Below, piece after piece: positions 52,503-61,238 of a stretch of 64,000 nucleotides of DNA. A model generated the notes under the pieces. That model did not search any database and was not told the origin of the DNA. It worked only from the letters and a program-made list of their open reading frames with translations. The DNA is taken from NCBI RefSeq assembly GCF_021513135.1, contig NZ_CP090980.1, positions 744,001 through 808,000 on the forward strand. The letters run 5' to 3'. The DNA comes from Vibrio sp. SS-MA-C1-2 (GTDB taxonomy: Bacteria; Pseudomonadota; Gammaproteobacteria; Enterobacterales; Vibrionaceae). Numbering within the stretch: position 1 is the stretch's first letter; each line of letters opens with the position of its first letter. The translations under genes were made by a program, and so were the position numbers.

Positions 52503-52741
52503 ACACCAATTAAATTTATCATACGTAGGCTACGAAGAATGCCATGAATTTAAATTAGGTCTAACATACTTTTGGACAGAAGCGTGTTATAGGGTTTGAG
52601 TGATTAAGAATATCCTGCTCAGAGTGAATACAGATTCACTTTTAACTAAACTATCCAGATACCAATAGGTTTTGCGCTACTTGCTACAATTGTGGTTGTT
52701 TGCTACAGTTGTGGGATAATAAACAAACTAAGAGAATTATT

Positions 52742-52963
52742 ATGGCTACTGCAAGTGTGCGTATTGACCAAGAGCTTTTTGATAAAGCAGCGATCATAGC
52801 AAAAGCGCTGAATCGTACAACACCAAAACAAATTGAATACTGGGCTAAGATAGGCGAAATGATGGAAGATAATCCCGATTTACCTTATGAGTTGGTTAAG
52901 CAAGCAATAATTGCTAAAGCAGAAAAAGAGGCGGGTAAACTAGAGGTTTACACCTTTGACTAA
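52742..52963 (+). CDS. ParD-like type II antitoxin
   Basis: A 73-residue protein, start ATG 52742 (MATASVRIDQELFDKAAIIA). The N-terminal ribbon-helix-helix (ASVRIDQELFDKA, then LNRTTPKQIEYWAKIGEMME) is typical of ParD-like antitoxins that bind DNA and the toxin. The C-terminal tail (AEKEAGKLEVYTFD) is the likely toxin-binding part. It overlaps the toxin gene by eight bases, giving tight coupling. GGTTTTGCGCTACTTGCTAC and TTGTGGTTGTTTGCTACAG at 52662-52709 hold a TTGCTACA-type repeat that may be its operator. Confidence 0.85.
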   Translation: MATASVRIDQELFDKAAIIAKALNRTTPKQIEYWAKIGEMMEDNPDLPYELVKQAIIAKAEKEAGKLEVYTFD

Positions 52964-53246
52964 GATCACTCATGTTCTTCAAACACCAAGTTTTAAGAAG
53001 GCCGTAAAGAAATTACATAAAAATCAGAAATCTGATTTAGATGATATAATTCGTCAATTACTTAAAGACCCTTATATCGGTGAACAGAAAAAAGGGGATC
53101 TGTCCTTTTTGCGAGTGTATAAATTCAAGATGGTTAAGCAATTGACTTTAATCGGATATAGCTATGAAGATGGTACTGTGACCCTTGAATTAATGGCTTT
53201 TGGCCCCCATGAAAACTTCTATCGAGACATCAAAAATATTTACTAA
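52956..53246 (+). CDS. RelE/ParE-family type II toxin
   Basis: A 96-residue toxin (start TTG 52956, MTKITHVLQTPSFKKAVKKL). Family features are FKKAVKKLHKNQKSDLDDII, LKDPYIGEQKKGDLSFLRVY, KFKMVKQLTLIGYSYEDGTV and a C-terminal AFGPHENFYRD. It is probably an mRNA interferase or gyrase poison; the two subfamilies cannot be told apart by eye. It forms an intact TA operon with the antitoxin, and is the only clearly complete TA pair in this window. Confidence 0.87.
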   Translation: MTKITHVLQTPSFKKAVKKLHKNQKSDLDDIIRQLLKDPYIGEQKKGDLSFLRVYKFKMVKQLTLIGYSYEDGTVTLELMAFGPHENFYRDIKNIY

Positions 53247-53303
53247 AATACTAGGTTAAATGGTAGATAGCCCTTTTTTCTCTAACAAACTATTGGGCAA
53301 AAA

Positions 53304-53334
53304 CGAGTTAGCTAAGATCTCTCCAGCTAACTCG
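53304..53334. repeat. GAGTTAGCT hairpin (possible attC-like site)
   Basis: CGAGTTAGCT (53304-53313) and AGCTAACTCG (53325-53334) are perfect inverted repeats, followed by AAAATGGACAACAATT. The AGCTAACTC...ATGGACA string recurs at 38789 and, in variant form, at 54128 and 54173. Confidence 0.6.
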
Positions 53335-53356
53335 AAAATGGACAACAATTAGTCTG

Positions 53357-53941
53357 TTATATGCCTTTCCACTCACTAGATAGGACTGACATTAAGACCT
53401 TATCGACAAACTCTCCATTACGAAAACCAGACTGACGGATAAGACCTTCATGTTCGTAGCCAGCTTTTTCGTAAGCCTTTATTGCCCCCTCATTTCGTGA
53501 ACTTGCTGTTAACTGAACTCTATGTAAACCAAGAGTTTGAATTGCATAATCAGTTACGACCCTTGTCACTTCAGTGCCTATACCTTGACCCCAATATTCC
53601 TTTTCACCAATTAAGATGAAATACTCCCCACTTCGGTTGAGAGAGCTTATGGCTGATATACCGGCATACCCAATTAGTTGGTCATTGGATTTAGAGCATA
53701 TACCAAAAGATACGGTCTTGGAGCTTGAGTTGATGGTGCTCAACCATTTTTCTATATCGGATTTCGATTGAGGGTAAGCATAAGAAGATAGACTATATAG
53801 CGTGACTTCACGATCTCGCGACCACCTGTAAAATGAATCACTGTCTGAAATTTCCAGCGATCTCAAGTAATAATTATCTAATTCTAACTGCATGATGTTC
53901 CTTATCATTTCGACTGGCATATAACATTTATTAGAGTGCAA
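53357..53941 (-). CDS. GNAT acetyltransferase, RimJ/RimL type
   Basis: A 194-residue N-acetyltransferase. It shows YYLRSLEISDSDSFYRWSRD at the start, YFILIGEKEYWGQGIGTEVT (acetyl-CoA binding Q/RxxGxG) and LGLHRVQLTASSRNEGAIKA, with YEKAGYEHEGLIRQSGFRNG at the end. The likely start is an ATG at 53941 or, 14 codons later, MQLELDNYYL. It acetylates an amino group; the substrate is unknown. It lies in the accessory region between two hairpins of the GCTAACTC family. Confidence 0.88.
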   Translation of the reverse strand: MHSNKCYMPVEMIRNIMQLELDNYYLRSLEISDSDSFYRWSRDREVTLYSLSSYAYPQSKSDIEKWLSTINSSSKTVSFGICSKSNDQLIGYAGISAISSLNRSGEYFILIGEKEYWGQGIGTEVTRVVTDYAIQTLGLHRVQLTASSRNEGAIKAYEKAGYEHEGLIRQSGFRNGEFVDKVLMSVLSSEWKGI

Positions 53942-54127
53942 AATACACCTCTATTACACTAATAAGCGTAAGTTATCATTTTTGAAGTGTTTATTCCATA
54001 AAGGGTATTATAAGATCTATAGCAAAGATTTTTGATTTTTAATTCATCAATGATGAATATTTCCAAATCAACAAATAGAAAAGCCGAACATGATAAATGT
54101 TTACAAGTAAGCTTCAACAATATAAAT

Positions 54128-54193
54128 GGCTAACTCACATTGGGACACAAATGAGTTAGCCGCCAACAAAGAGGCTAACTTATAACTGGTGAG
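54128..54193. repeat. GCTAACTC hairpin pair (possible attC-like site)
   Basis: GGCTAACTCA (54128-54137) and TGAGTTAGCC (54152-54161) are perfect inverted repeats around CATTGGGACACAAA. GGCTAACTTATAACTGG follows at 54173-54189 and matches AGCTAACTCATAACTGG at 38789. Confidence 0.6.
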
Positions 54194-54219
54194 AAACAGC
54201 ATAGTAACCAATAGGGGTT

Positions 54220-54972
54220 TTATAACCCACCACATAAGTCTAAGTAATTACCTGTTGAGAATGATGATTTTTCAGATGATAACCAAAAAATAGCTTCTGC
54301 TACTTCCTTCGGTTCCCCTCCTCGTTGAAGGGGAATAATACTTTTTAACCTTTCCACGCGGTCTGGTTCTCCACCATCAGCATGCATCTCTGTATAAATA
54401 AAACCTGGGCGTACACAATTAACTCGAATCCCTTCTGCGGCCACCTCTAACGATAAACCTTTTGTTAATGTGTCAATAGCACCTTTTGATGCTGCATAAT
54501 CAATGTACTCTCCAGGAGAGCCTGATCTCGATGCGCCTGAAGAAATATTTATAATCACACCGCCATCCCCACCATGACGAGTAGACATGCGTTTGATTGC
54601 TTCTCGACTACATAAGAAGTAGCTAGTTACATTATTTGATAAGATAGTATTAATACGATCCGCTGTCATATCTTCTAGACGAGATTGTTTGTGGAGAATT
54701 CCTGCATTATTAATTAAAACAGATAGGCAACCCAGTTGTTCGTCAATTTTCTTGAACATTCTTAAAACATCAGCCTCCTTTGATACATCAGCTTTAACTG
54801 TCATGCATCTTCCTCCGGTATTAGTAATCTCTTGAGCAAGTTTTTCAGCTACAACTGAATTAGATTTATAATTAATACATACAGAGTATCCTTTGGCTGC
54901 AAATAATTTTGACGTAGCCGCGCCGATCCCCCTGCCTCCACCGGTAATTAATACTACTTTTGAATCGCTCAT
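54220..54972 (-). CDS. Short-chain dehydrogenase/reductase (SDR)
   Basis: A 250-residue classical SDR. The cofactor motif is VLITGGGRGIGAATSKLFA (TGxxxGxG), the NNAG motif is VLINNAGILHKQSRL, and the catalytic Ser-Tyr-Lys are in INISSGASRSGSPGEY and YAASKGAID. A C-terminal GGEPKEVAEAIFWLSS block is also present. It oxidises or reduces a hydroxy/keto group with NAD(P); substrate unknown, of the FabG-like type. It sits in the accessory region with acetyltransferases on both sides. Confidence 0.9.
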   Translation of the reverse strand: MSDSKVVLITGGGRGIGAATSKLFAAKGYSVCINYKSNSVVAEKLAQEITNTGGRCMTVKADVSKEADVLRMFKKIDEQLGCLSVLINNAGILHKQSRLEDMTADRINTILSNNVTSYFLCSREAIKRMSTRHGGDGGVIINISSGASRSGSPGEYIDYAASKGAIDTLTKGLSLEVAAEGIRVNCVRPGFIYTEMHADGGEPDRVERLKSIIPLQRGGEPKEVAEAIFWLSSEKSSFSTGNYLDLCGGL

Positions 54973-55035
54973 AGGTCATCCTTGAAATGATAAGAAATTA
55001 ACGCTTGTTTCTTTAATGAGTTTTAATCAATAAAA

Positions 55036-55491
55036 TTAGATGGTTACTGAATAGAAGCGACTGTATGGATCAGAACTATAGTTATCAAATGGAGCGCATT
55101 GTCTAAAACCAAAATTTTCATATAATCGAACAGCAGGATCAAACGCTTTATTCGTACCAGTTTCAAGACTTATCGTTTGATAACCGCGTTTTTTCGCCTC
55201 GAATAAAATGACTTGTAAAATTGTAGAGCCGATCCCACAACGTAAGAAGTTGTCACTTGTTTTCATTGATTTGAGTTCTGCAGTATGAGGTGTTAATTCC
55301 TTTAATGCTGCACACCCAGCAATGTCACCATCAATACGAACAGACCAAAATGTAATAGCTGGATCTTTTAGTTTATTTTCATCCAATGCATGAATGCTTT
55401 CTGGTGGTGAGTATTCATGCATCTTCTTGAGGTGTTGATTTAATAGCCCTATGACTTTTCCGTCACATAAATCATCAATGATTATTTGCAT
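55036..55491 (-). CDS. GNAT acetyltransferase
   Basis: A 151-residue N-acetyltransferase similar to small YjhQ/PaiA-like enzymes. Key blocks are ITFWSVRIDGDIAGCAALKE, ELKSMKTSDNFLRCGIGSTI (acetyl-CoA loop), ISLETGTNKAFDPAVRLYEN and FGFRQCAPFDNY. GGAGAAAAAA precedes the ATG at 55491. The substrate is unknown. Confidence 0.88.
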   Translation of the reverse strand: MQIIIDDLCDGKVIGLLNQHLKKMHEYSPPESIHALDENKLKDPAITFWSVRIDGDIAGCAALKELTPHTAELKSMKTSDNFLRCGIGSTILQVILFEAKKRGYQTISLETGTNKAFDPAVRLYENFGFRQCAPFDNYSSDPYSRFYSVTI

Positions 55492-55541
55492 TTTTTCTCC
55501 TAATTATTACCCATGTGTTTTTTAGTTATAATGATTAATCT

Positions 55542-55815
55542 ATATACCCCTCATACTTGAAGCTACTAGGTTTGTTGGCGTCGCTCGTTCACCCCAATCA
55601 TATAGAACCATGGTCGATTCAATAAATATACTTTTCATTTATCAATCATACGCAGTTAGCGTACAAATGGCAGATTTATACGCTAACTGCGTATAGAAGG
55701 CTCAACATGAAAAACTTACCACAGGAAAGCGTAATTGCTTGCCCTAATGTAGTCTCTTTTTTATTGATTTAACACACTTTAGGGCATTAGCAGCATCAGT
55801 TACTTTAGGTATTAA
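55542..55815 (+). repeat. ERIC-like repeat interrupted by about 180 bp
   Basis: The left half (TATACCCCTCATACTTGAAG to CCAATCATATAGAACC, 55542-55609) is intact. The right end (AGCATCAGTTACTTTAGG, about 55792-55811) appears 180 bases later. The insert holds a perfect 16-bp inverted repeat, ATACGCAGTTAGCGTA (55648-55663) and TACGCTAACTGCGTAT (55679-55694). A 21-codon ORF starting at 55707 (MKNLPQESVIACPNVVSF) follows it. Confidence 0.6.
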
Positions 55816-56312
55816 TGCTCGTCGCTTTTAGAGGCGGCGTGTTGTTCCGTCATAAATGTAATGACTTCATCATTTAAGCAAGATTTACTCACATACTGAC
55901 GTTGTTTACCCATGTGTAAAATAAAACCTAAATCACTCTGTTCAAGTTTATCAATTTCACACCATGTAATATCACGCTTGTTTTTACCGCTGTCATAACT
56001 CACACCCGTATTACTGACTTTAAAGGTTACTGTACTGCCAGAGCCCATACTCAGGTTTTGTCGCCATAACCACCAGGTTCTCTTAAAATAGACACTTAAC
56101 GCTTCGATAACACCCAACGCGATAAAGAACCAACCGACATAACTGCTTGGTGCTAGCTCAAATTTTAATAACACCACACCAAAAATAAACAAAAGAACAC
56201 TTTTCAAATACGCTTTTGGAAATTTAGTCGGAAGGCTTGTTTGATCATAGCACTCAGCAAAAAAGGTCTTGTTGAGAATATATTCTGTGGTGAAATTAAA
56301 ATCTTTGGTCAT
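55812..56312 (-). CDS. YcxB-like membrane protein
   Basis: A 166-residue protein starting MTKDFNFTTEYILNKTFFAE. Two hydrophobic helices are at about residues 36-76 (LKSVLLFIFGVVLLKFELAP, VGWFFIALGVIEALSVYF), followed by a soluble PH-like domain (GSTVTFKVSNTGVSYDSGKN, RDITWCEIDKLEQSDLGFIL). This is the layout of YcxB-family proteins of unknown function. Its 3' end lies at the right end of the interrupted ERIC repeat. Confidence 0.75.
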   Translation of the reverse strand: MTKDFNFTTEYILNKTFFAECYDQTSLPTKFPKAYLKSVLLFIFGVVLLKFELAPSSYVGWFFIALGVIEALSVYFKRTWWLWRQNLSMGSGSTVTFKVSNTGVSYDSGKNKRDITWCEIDKLEQSDLGFILHMGKQRQYVSKSCLNDEVITFMTEQHAASKSDEH

Positions 56313-56635
56313 ATTTGGCTACTTTACGGTCTCTATGAATGAATTCTTATGATGCGTTATCACACAACTTGAGTATTGTACCGTTTCTTACTATGACTGT
56401 GAAATTTATAAATCATGATTAAGCATCGCATAACCAAGACGGTAGGAAACGTGATTTTCTAGCTTTATTATTGTTTTATAATCAAGGCTTTTCCATTGTT
56501 ATATTTTAAAAATAGCGGTTAGATTATGTATTTGATTGTAAATCTATGTAATTGTTAGAATTTGTTGCTAGTTCATTGTATGTGAAAATTAAGTGGTTAG
56601 AATTTACTGCGAATATCACTTGAGAGACATATAAA
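56313..56635. other. Intergenic region between divergent genes
   Basis: 323 AT-rich bases between the YcxB-like gene and the exported EEP-domain gene, presumably both promoters. No RNA, repeat or ORF of note was seen. Confidence 0.4.
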
Positions 56636-58042
56636 ATGAAATTTAATAAAACACTTTCTGCTCTATTAATTGGTTCTGCTCTTTTATCTGGCGTAGCACC
56701 AGTGATGGCTAAATCTAATCCATCTCATCAACAGGAGCAAGTTCGTGTTGATACACTGAAAATTGCCTCTTTTAATCTTTCTTTTGATCGTTCAACTTTC
56801 GAACAGTTAAGCGATGAAATGACAACAATAAAAGCAGAACAAGACACTTTAGTTGCCGCATATAAAAAAGACAAAATAGCAATGGAAGAGTCGGTTCGAA
56901 TTAAAGCGGAAAAAGTGATTCAAATCCGTAATGTTGCGGCAATCATTCAAAAAAATCGCCCTGATGTGATGTTAATGGGTGAATTTAATAATGATGGTAC
57001 GGGTAAAGATTTAACGGCATTAAAGGGCTTTCAAAATAATTACTTAAGCGTACCTCAAAGTCTCAATAGTATTGATGGCGGGGATCTGCTAGAGCCAATT
57101 ATGTACCCATTCATGGAGTCGTTTGCAACTAATACCGGTTTGAATAGTGGCTTAGACTTAGATAATGATGGTCAAGCTGGTGGTGGTCCTGGTGATGCGT
57201 GGGGCTTTGGTTTTTATCATGGACAATATGCGTTTGCCCTAATGTCTCGTTATGAACTTGATACAACGGAAATTCGTACTTTCCAACAGTTTTTATGGAA
57301 AGATCTGCCGGGTTCAATCAACCCAACGATTACCAATTGTGATGATGAGAAAAATCCAATTCCAGAAGGGATGGAATGTGGTGATAATTGGTACACCGAT
57401 GCAGAGTGGGAACAGCGCCGCTTATCGTCAAAGAATCATGTTGATGTCCCTGTGATCATTCCTACCGTGAAAGGGAATAAAACGGTACACCTTTTACTAT
57501 CTCATCCTACGCCACCTGTGTTCGATACAGTTTCACAGCATAATAAACTACTTAATCGTGATGAAGTTCAGTTCTGGGCTGAGTACATCGATGGTAAAAA
57601 ATTCATTTATGATGACCATGGTAAAAAGGGTGGGCTGAAAAATAATGCTTCTTTCGTTATTATGGGCGATTTAAATGCCGATCCTGTTGATGGTGATGGT
57701 TATATAGAAACGGTAGCTGCGTTGTTGGGACATGAGAAAGTCAATATTGAAGCGAGCATTGGTCAACATGCTCCTCAAAGTAAAGGGGCTTATGAAGCGA
57801 ATGTGATGGAAGATGGCTCAAAATCTTATCCTGAACGTGTGACCAGTACATTTGGCTTACGTGTTGACCATGTTATTCCATCCCATGATCTTAATGTTGT
57901 TGATTCTGCGGTATTTTGGCCGAGTGAATCAGAACAAGGTCGATTACTGATGAACGATGAACGCATTGGTAATTATGGTGACGGTAAAGATATTTCATCT
58001 GATCATCGTATGGTCTGGTTAACGGTTGATTTTTCTAAGTAA
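56636..58042 (+). CDS. Exported endonuclease/exonuclease/phosphatase (EEP) family protein
   Basis: A 468-residue protein. Residues 1-25 are a signal peptide (LLIGSALLSGVAPVMA|K). The EEP fold is shown by LKIASFNLSFD, LMGEFNNDGTGKDL (metal Glu), LLLSHPTPP, FVIMGDLNADPVDGDGY (Asp/Asn) and a final ISSDHRMVWLTV (catalytic DH). The protein is likely secreted or periplasmic and cleaves a phosphodiester, such as nucleic acid or lipid headgroup. It contains a DLDNDGQAGGGPGDAWGFGF insertion. It is transcribed alone. Confidence 0.87.
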   Translation: MKFNKTLSALLIGSALLSGVAPVMAKSNPSHQQEQVRVDTLKIASFNLSFDRSTFEQLSDEMTTIKAEQDTLVAAYKKDKIAMEESVRIKAEKVIQIRNVAAIIQKNRPDVMLMGEFNNDGTGKDLTALKGFQNNYLSVPQSLNSIDGGDLLEPIMYPFMESFATNTGLNSGLDLDNDGQAGGGPGDAWGFGFYHGQYAFALMSRYELDTTEIRTFQQFLWKDLPGSINPTITNCDDEKNPIPEGMECGDNWYTDAEWEQRRLSSKNHVDVPVIIPTVKGNKTVHLLLSHPTPPVFDTVSQHNKLLNRDEVQFWAEYIDGKKFIYDDHGKKGGLKNNASFVIMGDLNADPVDGDGYIETVAALLGHEKVNIEASIGQHAPQSKGAYEANVMEDGSKSYPERVTSTFGLRVDHVIPSHDLNVVDSAVFWPSESEQGRLLMNDERIGNYGDGKDISSDHRMVWLTVDFSK

Positions 58043-58571
58043 CCTTCCTTTAATGTAAGGTGATAATAATGAATGCCAGAGGGTTGTCTGCAAACTTCTG
58101 GCATGTGTCGTTATAGTGAGGTTTTTCTTTATCTCGAAATAAATATTGATATTAATCAGCTGTATAACCAAGTTTTAACAGCCTCCGGCATTCCACCAAC
58201 AAAATAATAGTCAGTGAGCATGTCAAACTCGCAACGCCAATGACTTTAGGTATATTTTGTCACATTCATGCGCAATTTTATGATGATTGATTACATTTTT
58301 ATGCGGATATTAATGTGATTTAATCCTTTTTATGCGCATTTAAAAGAGGGTTGGTCAGTGTGGTGAATGGTTTTGTTTTTAATTAATTGATATTCAGGTA
58401 AATTAAATAAGATTATTAATGCTCCTTAGCGGTTGTCAGATTATACCGTTTCCTCATACTATTCATTATTCGATTATGATATTTAACGTTATGATTTATT
58501 AAGTTTTTATTCTAGTTTAGTGGGTTTTCTTATCTAATAAATGAGAATTTAAAAAAATAAGGAGCAAAAAG
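58043..58571. other. Intergenic region upstream of the second Cna-B gene
   Basis: About 530 bases without a gene. TCGCAACGCCAATGACTTTA then GGTATATT at 58229 is a right-end fragment of the ERIC family. GCATTTTTATG-type AT-rich DNA follows and likely holds the promoter. AAGGAGCAAAAAG at 58559-58571 is a strong ribosome-binding site for the ATG at 58572. Confidence 0.5.
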
Positions 58572-58597
58572 ATGGTTAAGTGCTTGTATTTTTTTAA

Positions 58598-61039
58598 TTG
58601 GATTTTAGTCTTAATCCGCTATCCGCTATCCGCTATCCGCTATCCGCTATCCGCTATCCGCTATCCGCTATGAATAAAATGAATATAATCAACAGCGTCA
58701 GCTTATGGTCGATGAAAAGCGTTAACCTACTTCAACTATGTATATTGATGCTACTGCTGATCGCGCCGTGTTCGGTTAGTTATGGCGCTCTACCCAACGA
58801 TGATGTGAGAATTTTTGGTACCAAGTTTCGTAACGGGGAGGCGTTAACGGGCAACTCAATCATGCTCGAAACGATTTTTTCACAAAGTGATACTGAAATT
58901 AACTCAATGTGGCGCGCATTAAGTGATAATTTTTCCTTGAGTTTTCTAGGCAGAAAGCGAGCGTTAGTTTTTCATTTAGAAGGCGATGTTCATGATTCCG
59001 TTTGGCCAACGATTGCCAAAGGTATTAAAGAGAAACGAGCCGAAGTATTTATGCTGGTTTTGTCTGAAAATACCACGGATTTGACGGACTTAAATTTAAC
59101 CAAAGCCTTAGATAAGCTAAATGAAGTATTACCCTATCATTTAGTTCCGGGCCGGCGTGTTGAGAAAGAGTATGATCTTGTGGGTCATGCCAATTCAAAG
59201 AGCCCTTATGGAGTGGTGCTTGATGATCCTAAAACTAGTCCAATCTATTTCAGCGCCTACCAATCCATTATTGGTGATCATATCCAAAATAAAATGTTTA
59301 TGACCGATGAGGGTGAAAGTTTTGGGCTTATGTTCGGATTTAATGAAACTCACTATTTAGATCCTGCCACTGAACAGACTCGGCAAGCGTCATGTATTAT
59401 CTTGATGACAGACAATATTTTAAATGTGGAAATCACAGATTATAACAAGCATAAACAGAAGTTTAGAGAAATTTTATCTCAAGTTATTGCCCCAGGCGGG
59501 GGATGTTATGCTGAGGTGATGGCGGTCTTTGCTGAGCATGATGATGCCTTGATTACTGATGCGTTATTGGTTGATCCTCGCTCTCGTTTTAGAGATAACC
59601 CAATGAATTCGATTTTAGATAATGATTCAACTCATCTGTTTGATGCTCCGCTTTATATTGATGGTGTTGGGGACAATCTGATTGACGTTAATAACGGCGT
59701 TTATGATTGGGTGTCAAAAGAGGGAGGAGAGCTGCGAGTTGTTGGATCTGGAAAGTATCGGCAAGTTGAGTATCGTCCACCTGTTGGTAAACAACCCGGC
59801 GATCAGGATCTCTTTTATTATCGCTCTTGTGCATTAGATGAGAGTGGTGAGACGTTTTGTGGAACCTCTTCAGCCACCATTACATTTGGCCTACGTCCGC
59901 CTAAGCCTAATGCACCGCTCACTGGTGTGGTGTTTAACGACAACAGTAAAAACGCCCCTCATAATGGTGAAAAAGATCAAGGCGAAAAAGGGCTAGCGAC
60001 TCGGACGATTATCATTACAGATGGCATTGAGGAACGCGTCACTCAAACCAATGCGTTGGGGGAGTTCTCCATTCTCTTGCCTGACTCTTGGCATGATTCG
60101 ACGGTAACCGTAACAGTGAAACCTAAGGCGGGGTGGGACAATGTCAGTGAATCATTAAACCATCACGTTGATCTGAGTTTTACGAGTACCGATGGGGGGC
60201 AAAATGGAGAGGCGGAAGATCATTATCAATTTGGTCAGATTAAGTCCCCAATTTTAGATCAAAATAATAATAAAAGTATTGAAGGGGAGGCAACAACGGC
60301 TTATTTTGCTCATCGATTATCTCTCCACTCGCCTTCTATCGTCACCTTTAATATTGTTGAAAAAAGCGCGCCTTGGCCTGTTACGATCTATCAAGATCTT
60401 AATTGTGATGGAAAACTGACTCAAGATGAACCGATCATCTCAACACCCATCATTGTGACTGAGCCTGAACGGAAAATTTGTCTCGTCAGTAAAGTTGAGT
60501 TGTTTTTTCCGAGCCATGGTGTTGCTTTTGATTTCCTCTATTATCTCGCTGCTCAAGTCTCACCGATTAACCATCAAGCGATCGCTGATTCTGGTGATAT
60601 TTCAGAAACAGGCCAAGAATTAGAGAGTGGATTAACATTTAATTTAGAGAATCAAGATCGATTAACGGCGAATAATTTTGGTAAGTTAACGCTGCGTACG
60701 ACGGTAAAGAACATTACTGAAAATGGCAAAGAAACCACCCATAATAGCGCAAAGCCCGGAGATATTTTAGAGTATAAGATTTATTTTTCTAACTTATCTA
60801 AACATCCTATTTCAAATGTGCGGATTTTTGATTCGGTACCTGAATATAGCCAATTAATTTCAAATTTGCTACCGGTGTCAGATTGTGGCTTATCGAATAG
60901 CCTCGAATGTCAATTGAACCTACCTTTAAAGCAGGATAACGACATCGGTTACCGAGGTAAAATTTGTTGGCAGTTAGATGATGAGTTGAAACCGTCTGAG
61001 GAAGGGGTAGTGAGTTATCGTATTAAAGTGGATGAGTAG
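58598..61039 (+). CDS. Secreted Cna-B/DUF11 protein, paralog of the one at 49011
   Basis: An 813-residue ORF as read from TTG 58598; real starts could be ATG 58670 or 58679 (MNKMNIINSVSL), or ATG 58572 if the repeat number changes. A signal (LLQLCILMLLLIAPCSVSYG|A) is followed by a head related to the 49011 protein (ALPNDDVRIFGTKFRNG), a Cna-B-like domain (TGVVFNDNSKNAPHNGEKDQ, ALGEFSILLPDSW), a calcium-like loop IYQDLNCDGKLTQDEP and a C-terminal DUF11 repeat (GDILEYKIYFSNLSKHPISN). Its start region holds eight ATCCGCT copies, which suggests phase-variable expression. It is probably surface-exposed; the ligand is unknown. Confidence 0.85.
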   Translation: MDFSLNPLSAIRYPLSAIRYPLSAMNKMNIINSVSLWSMKSVNLLQLCILMLLLIAPCSVSYGALPNDDVRIFGTKFRNGEALTGNSIMLETIFSQSDTEINSMWRALSDNFSLSFLGRKRALVFHLEGDVHDSVWPTIAKGIKEKRAEVFMLVLSENTTDLTDLNLTKALDKLNEVLPYHLVPGRRVEKEYDLVGHANSKSPYGVVLDDPKTSPIYFSAYQSIIGDHIQNKMFMTDEGESFGLMFGFNETHYLDPATEQTRQASCIILMTDNILNVEITDYNKHKQKFREILSQVIAPGGGCYAEVMAVFAEHDDALITDALLVDPRSRFRDNPMNSILDNDSTHLFDAPLYIDGVGDNLIDVNNGVYDWVSKEGGELRVVGSGKYRQVEYRPPVGKQPGDQDLFYYRSCALDESGETFCGTSSATITFGLRPPKPNAPLTGVVFNDNSKNAPHNGEKDQGEKGLATRTIIITDGIEERVTQTNALGEFSILLPDSWHDSTVTVTVKPKAGWDNVSESLNHHVDLSFTSTDGGQNGEAEDHYQFGQIKSPILDQNNNKSIEGEATTAYFAHRLSLHSPSIVTFNIVEKSAPWPVTIYQDLNCDGKLTQDEPIISTPIIVTEPERKICLVSKVELFFPSHGVAFDFLYYLAAQVSPINHQAIADSGDISETGQELESGLTFNLENQDRLTANNFGKLTLRTTVKNITENGKETTHNSAKPGDILEYKIYFSNLSKHPISNVRIFDSVPEYSQLISNLLPVSDCGLSNSLECQLNLPLKQDNDIGYRGKICWQLDDELKPSEEGVVSYRIKVDE
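58614..58669 (+). repeat. Eight tandem copies of ATCCGCT at a gene start
   Basis: 56 bases, a perfect 7-bp simple repeat between the ATG at 58572 and the in-frame ATG at 58670. As 7 is not a multiple of 3, each gain or loss shifts the frame. With eight copies the ORF from 58572 ends after 34 codons at TGA 58671. With six or nine it would enter the large ORF. Confidence 0.95.
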
Positions 61040-61097
61040 TCTCTAGGTGACTTGATTCAATCACTTTATACTCTCGCAACCCAAAGGCTGCGGAGAG

Positions 61098-61225
61098 TAT
61101 ACCTGTCTTACTTGAAGTTGCTAGGTTGTTGGTGATATTCATTCGCCCCAATCATATAGAAAACCTAGACTCATGGGGCCTCATTCACTTGCCGCCTACT
61201 AGCAACGCCAATTACTTTGGGTATA
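61098..61225 (+). repeat. ERIC-like repeat, full-length copy
   Basis: It runs from TATACCTGTCTTACTTGAAG to CCAATTACTTTGGGTATA between convergent genes. Centre: ACTCATGGGGCCTCATTCAC. Just before it ATACTCTC (61068) and GAGAGTAT (61093) can pair as a hairpin around GCAACCCAAAGGCTGC, a possible end of the Cna-B transcript. Confidence 0.9.
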
Positions 61226-61238
61226 TGAAGGGGGTAAA

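Noticed and set aside
52363-52599. 78-residue plus-strand ORF covering the ERIC-like repeat
   Set aside because: The ORF is translated repeat sequence; similar ORFs appear in other copies of the repeat only because the repeat has an open frame.
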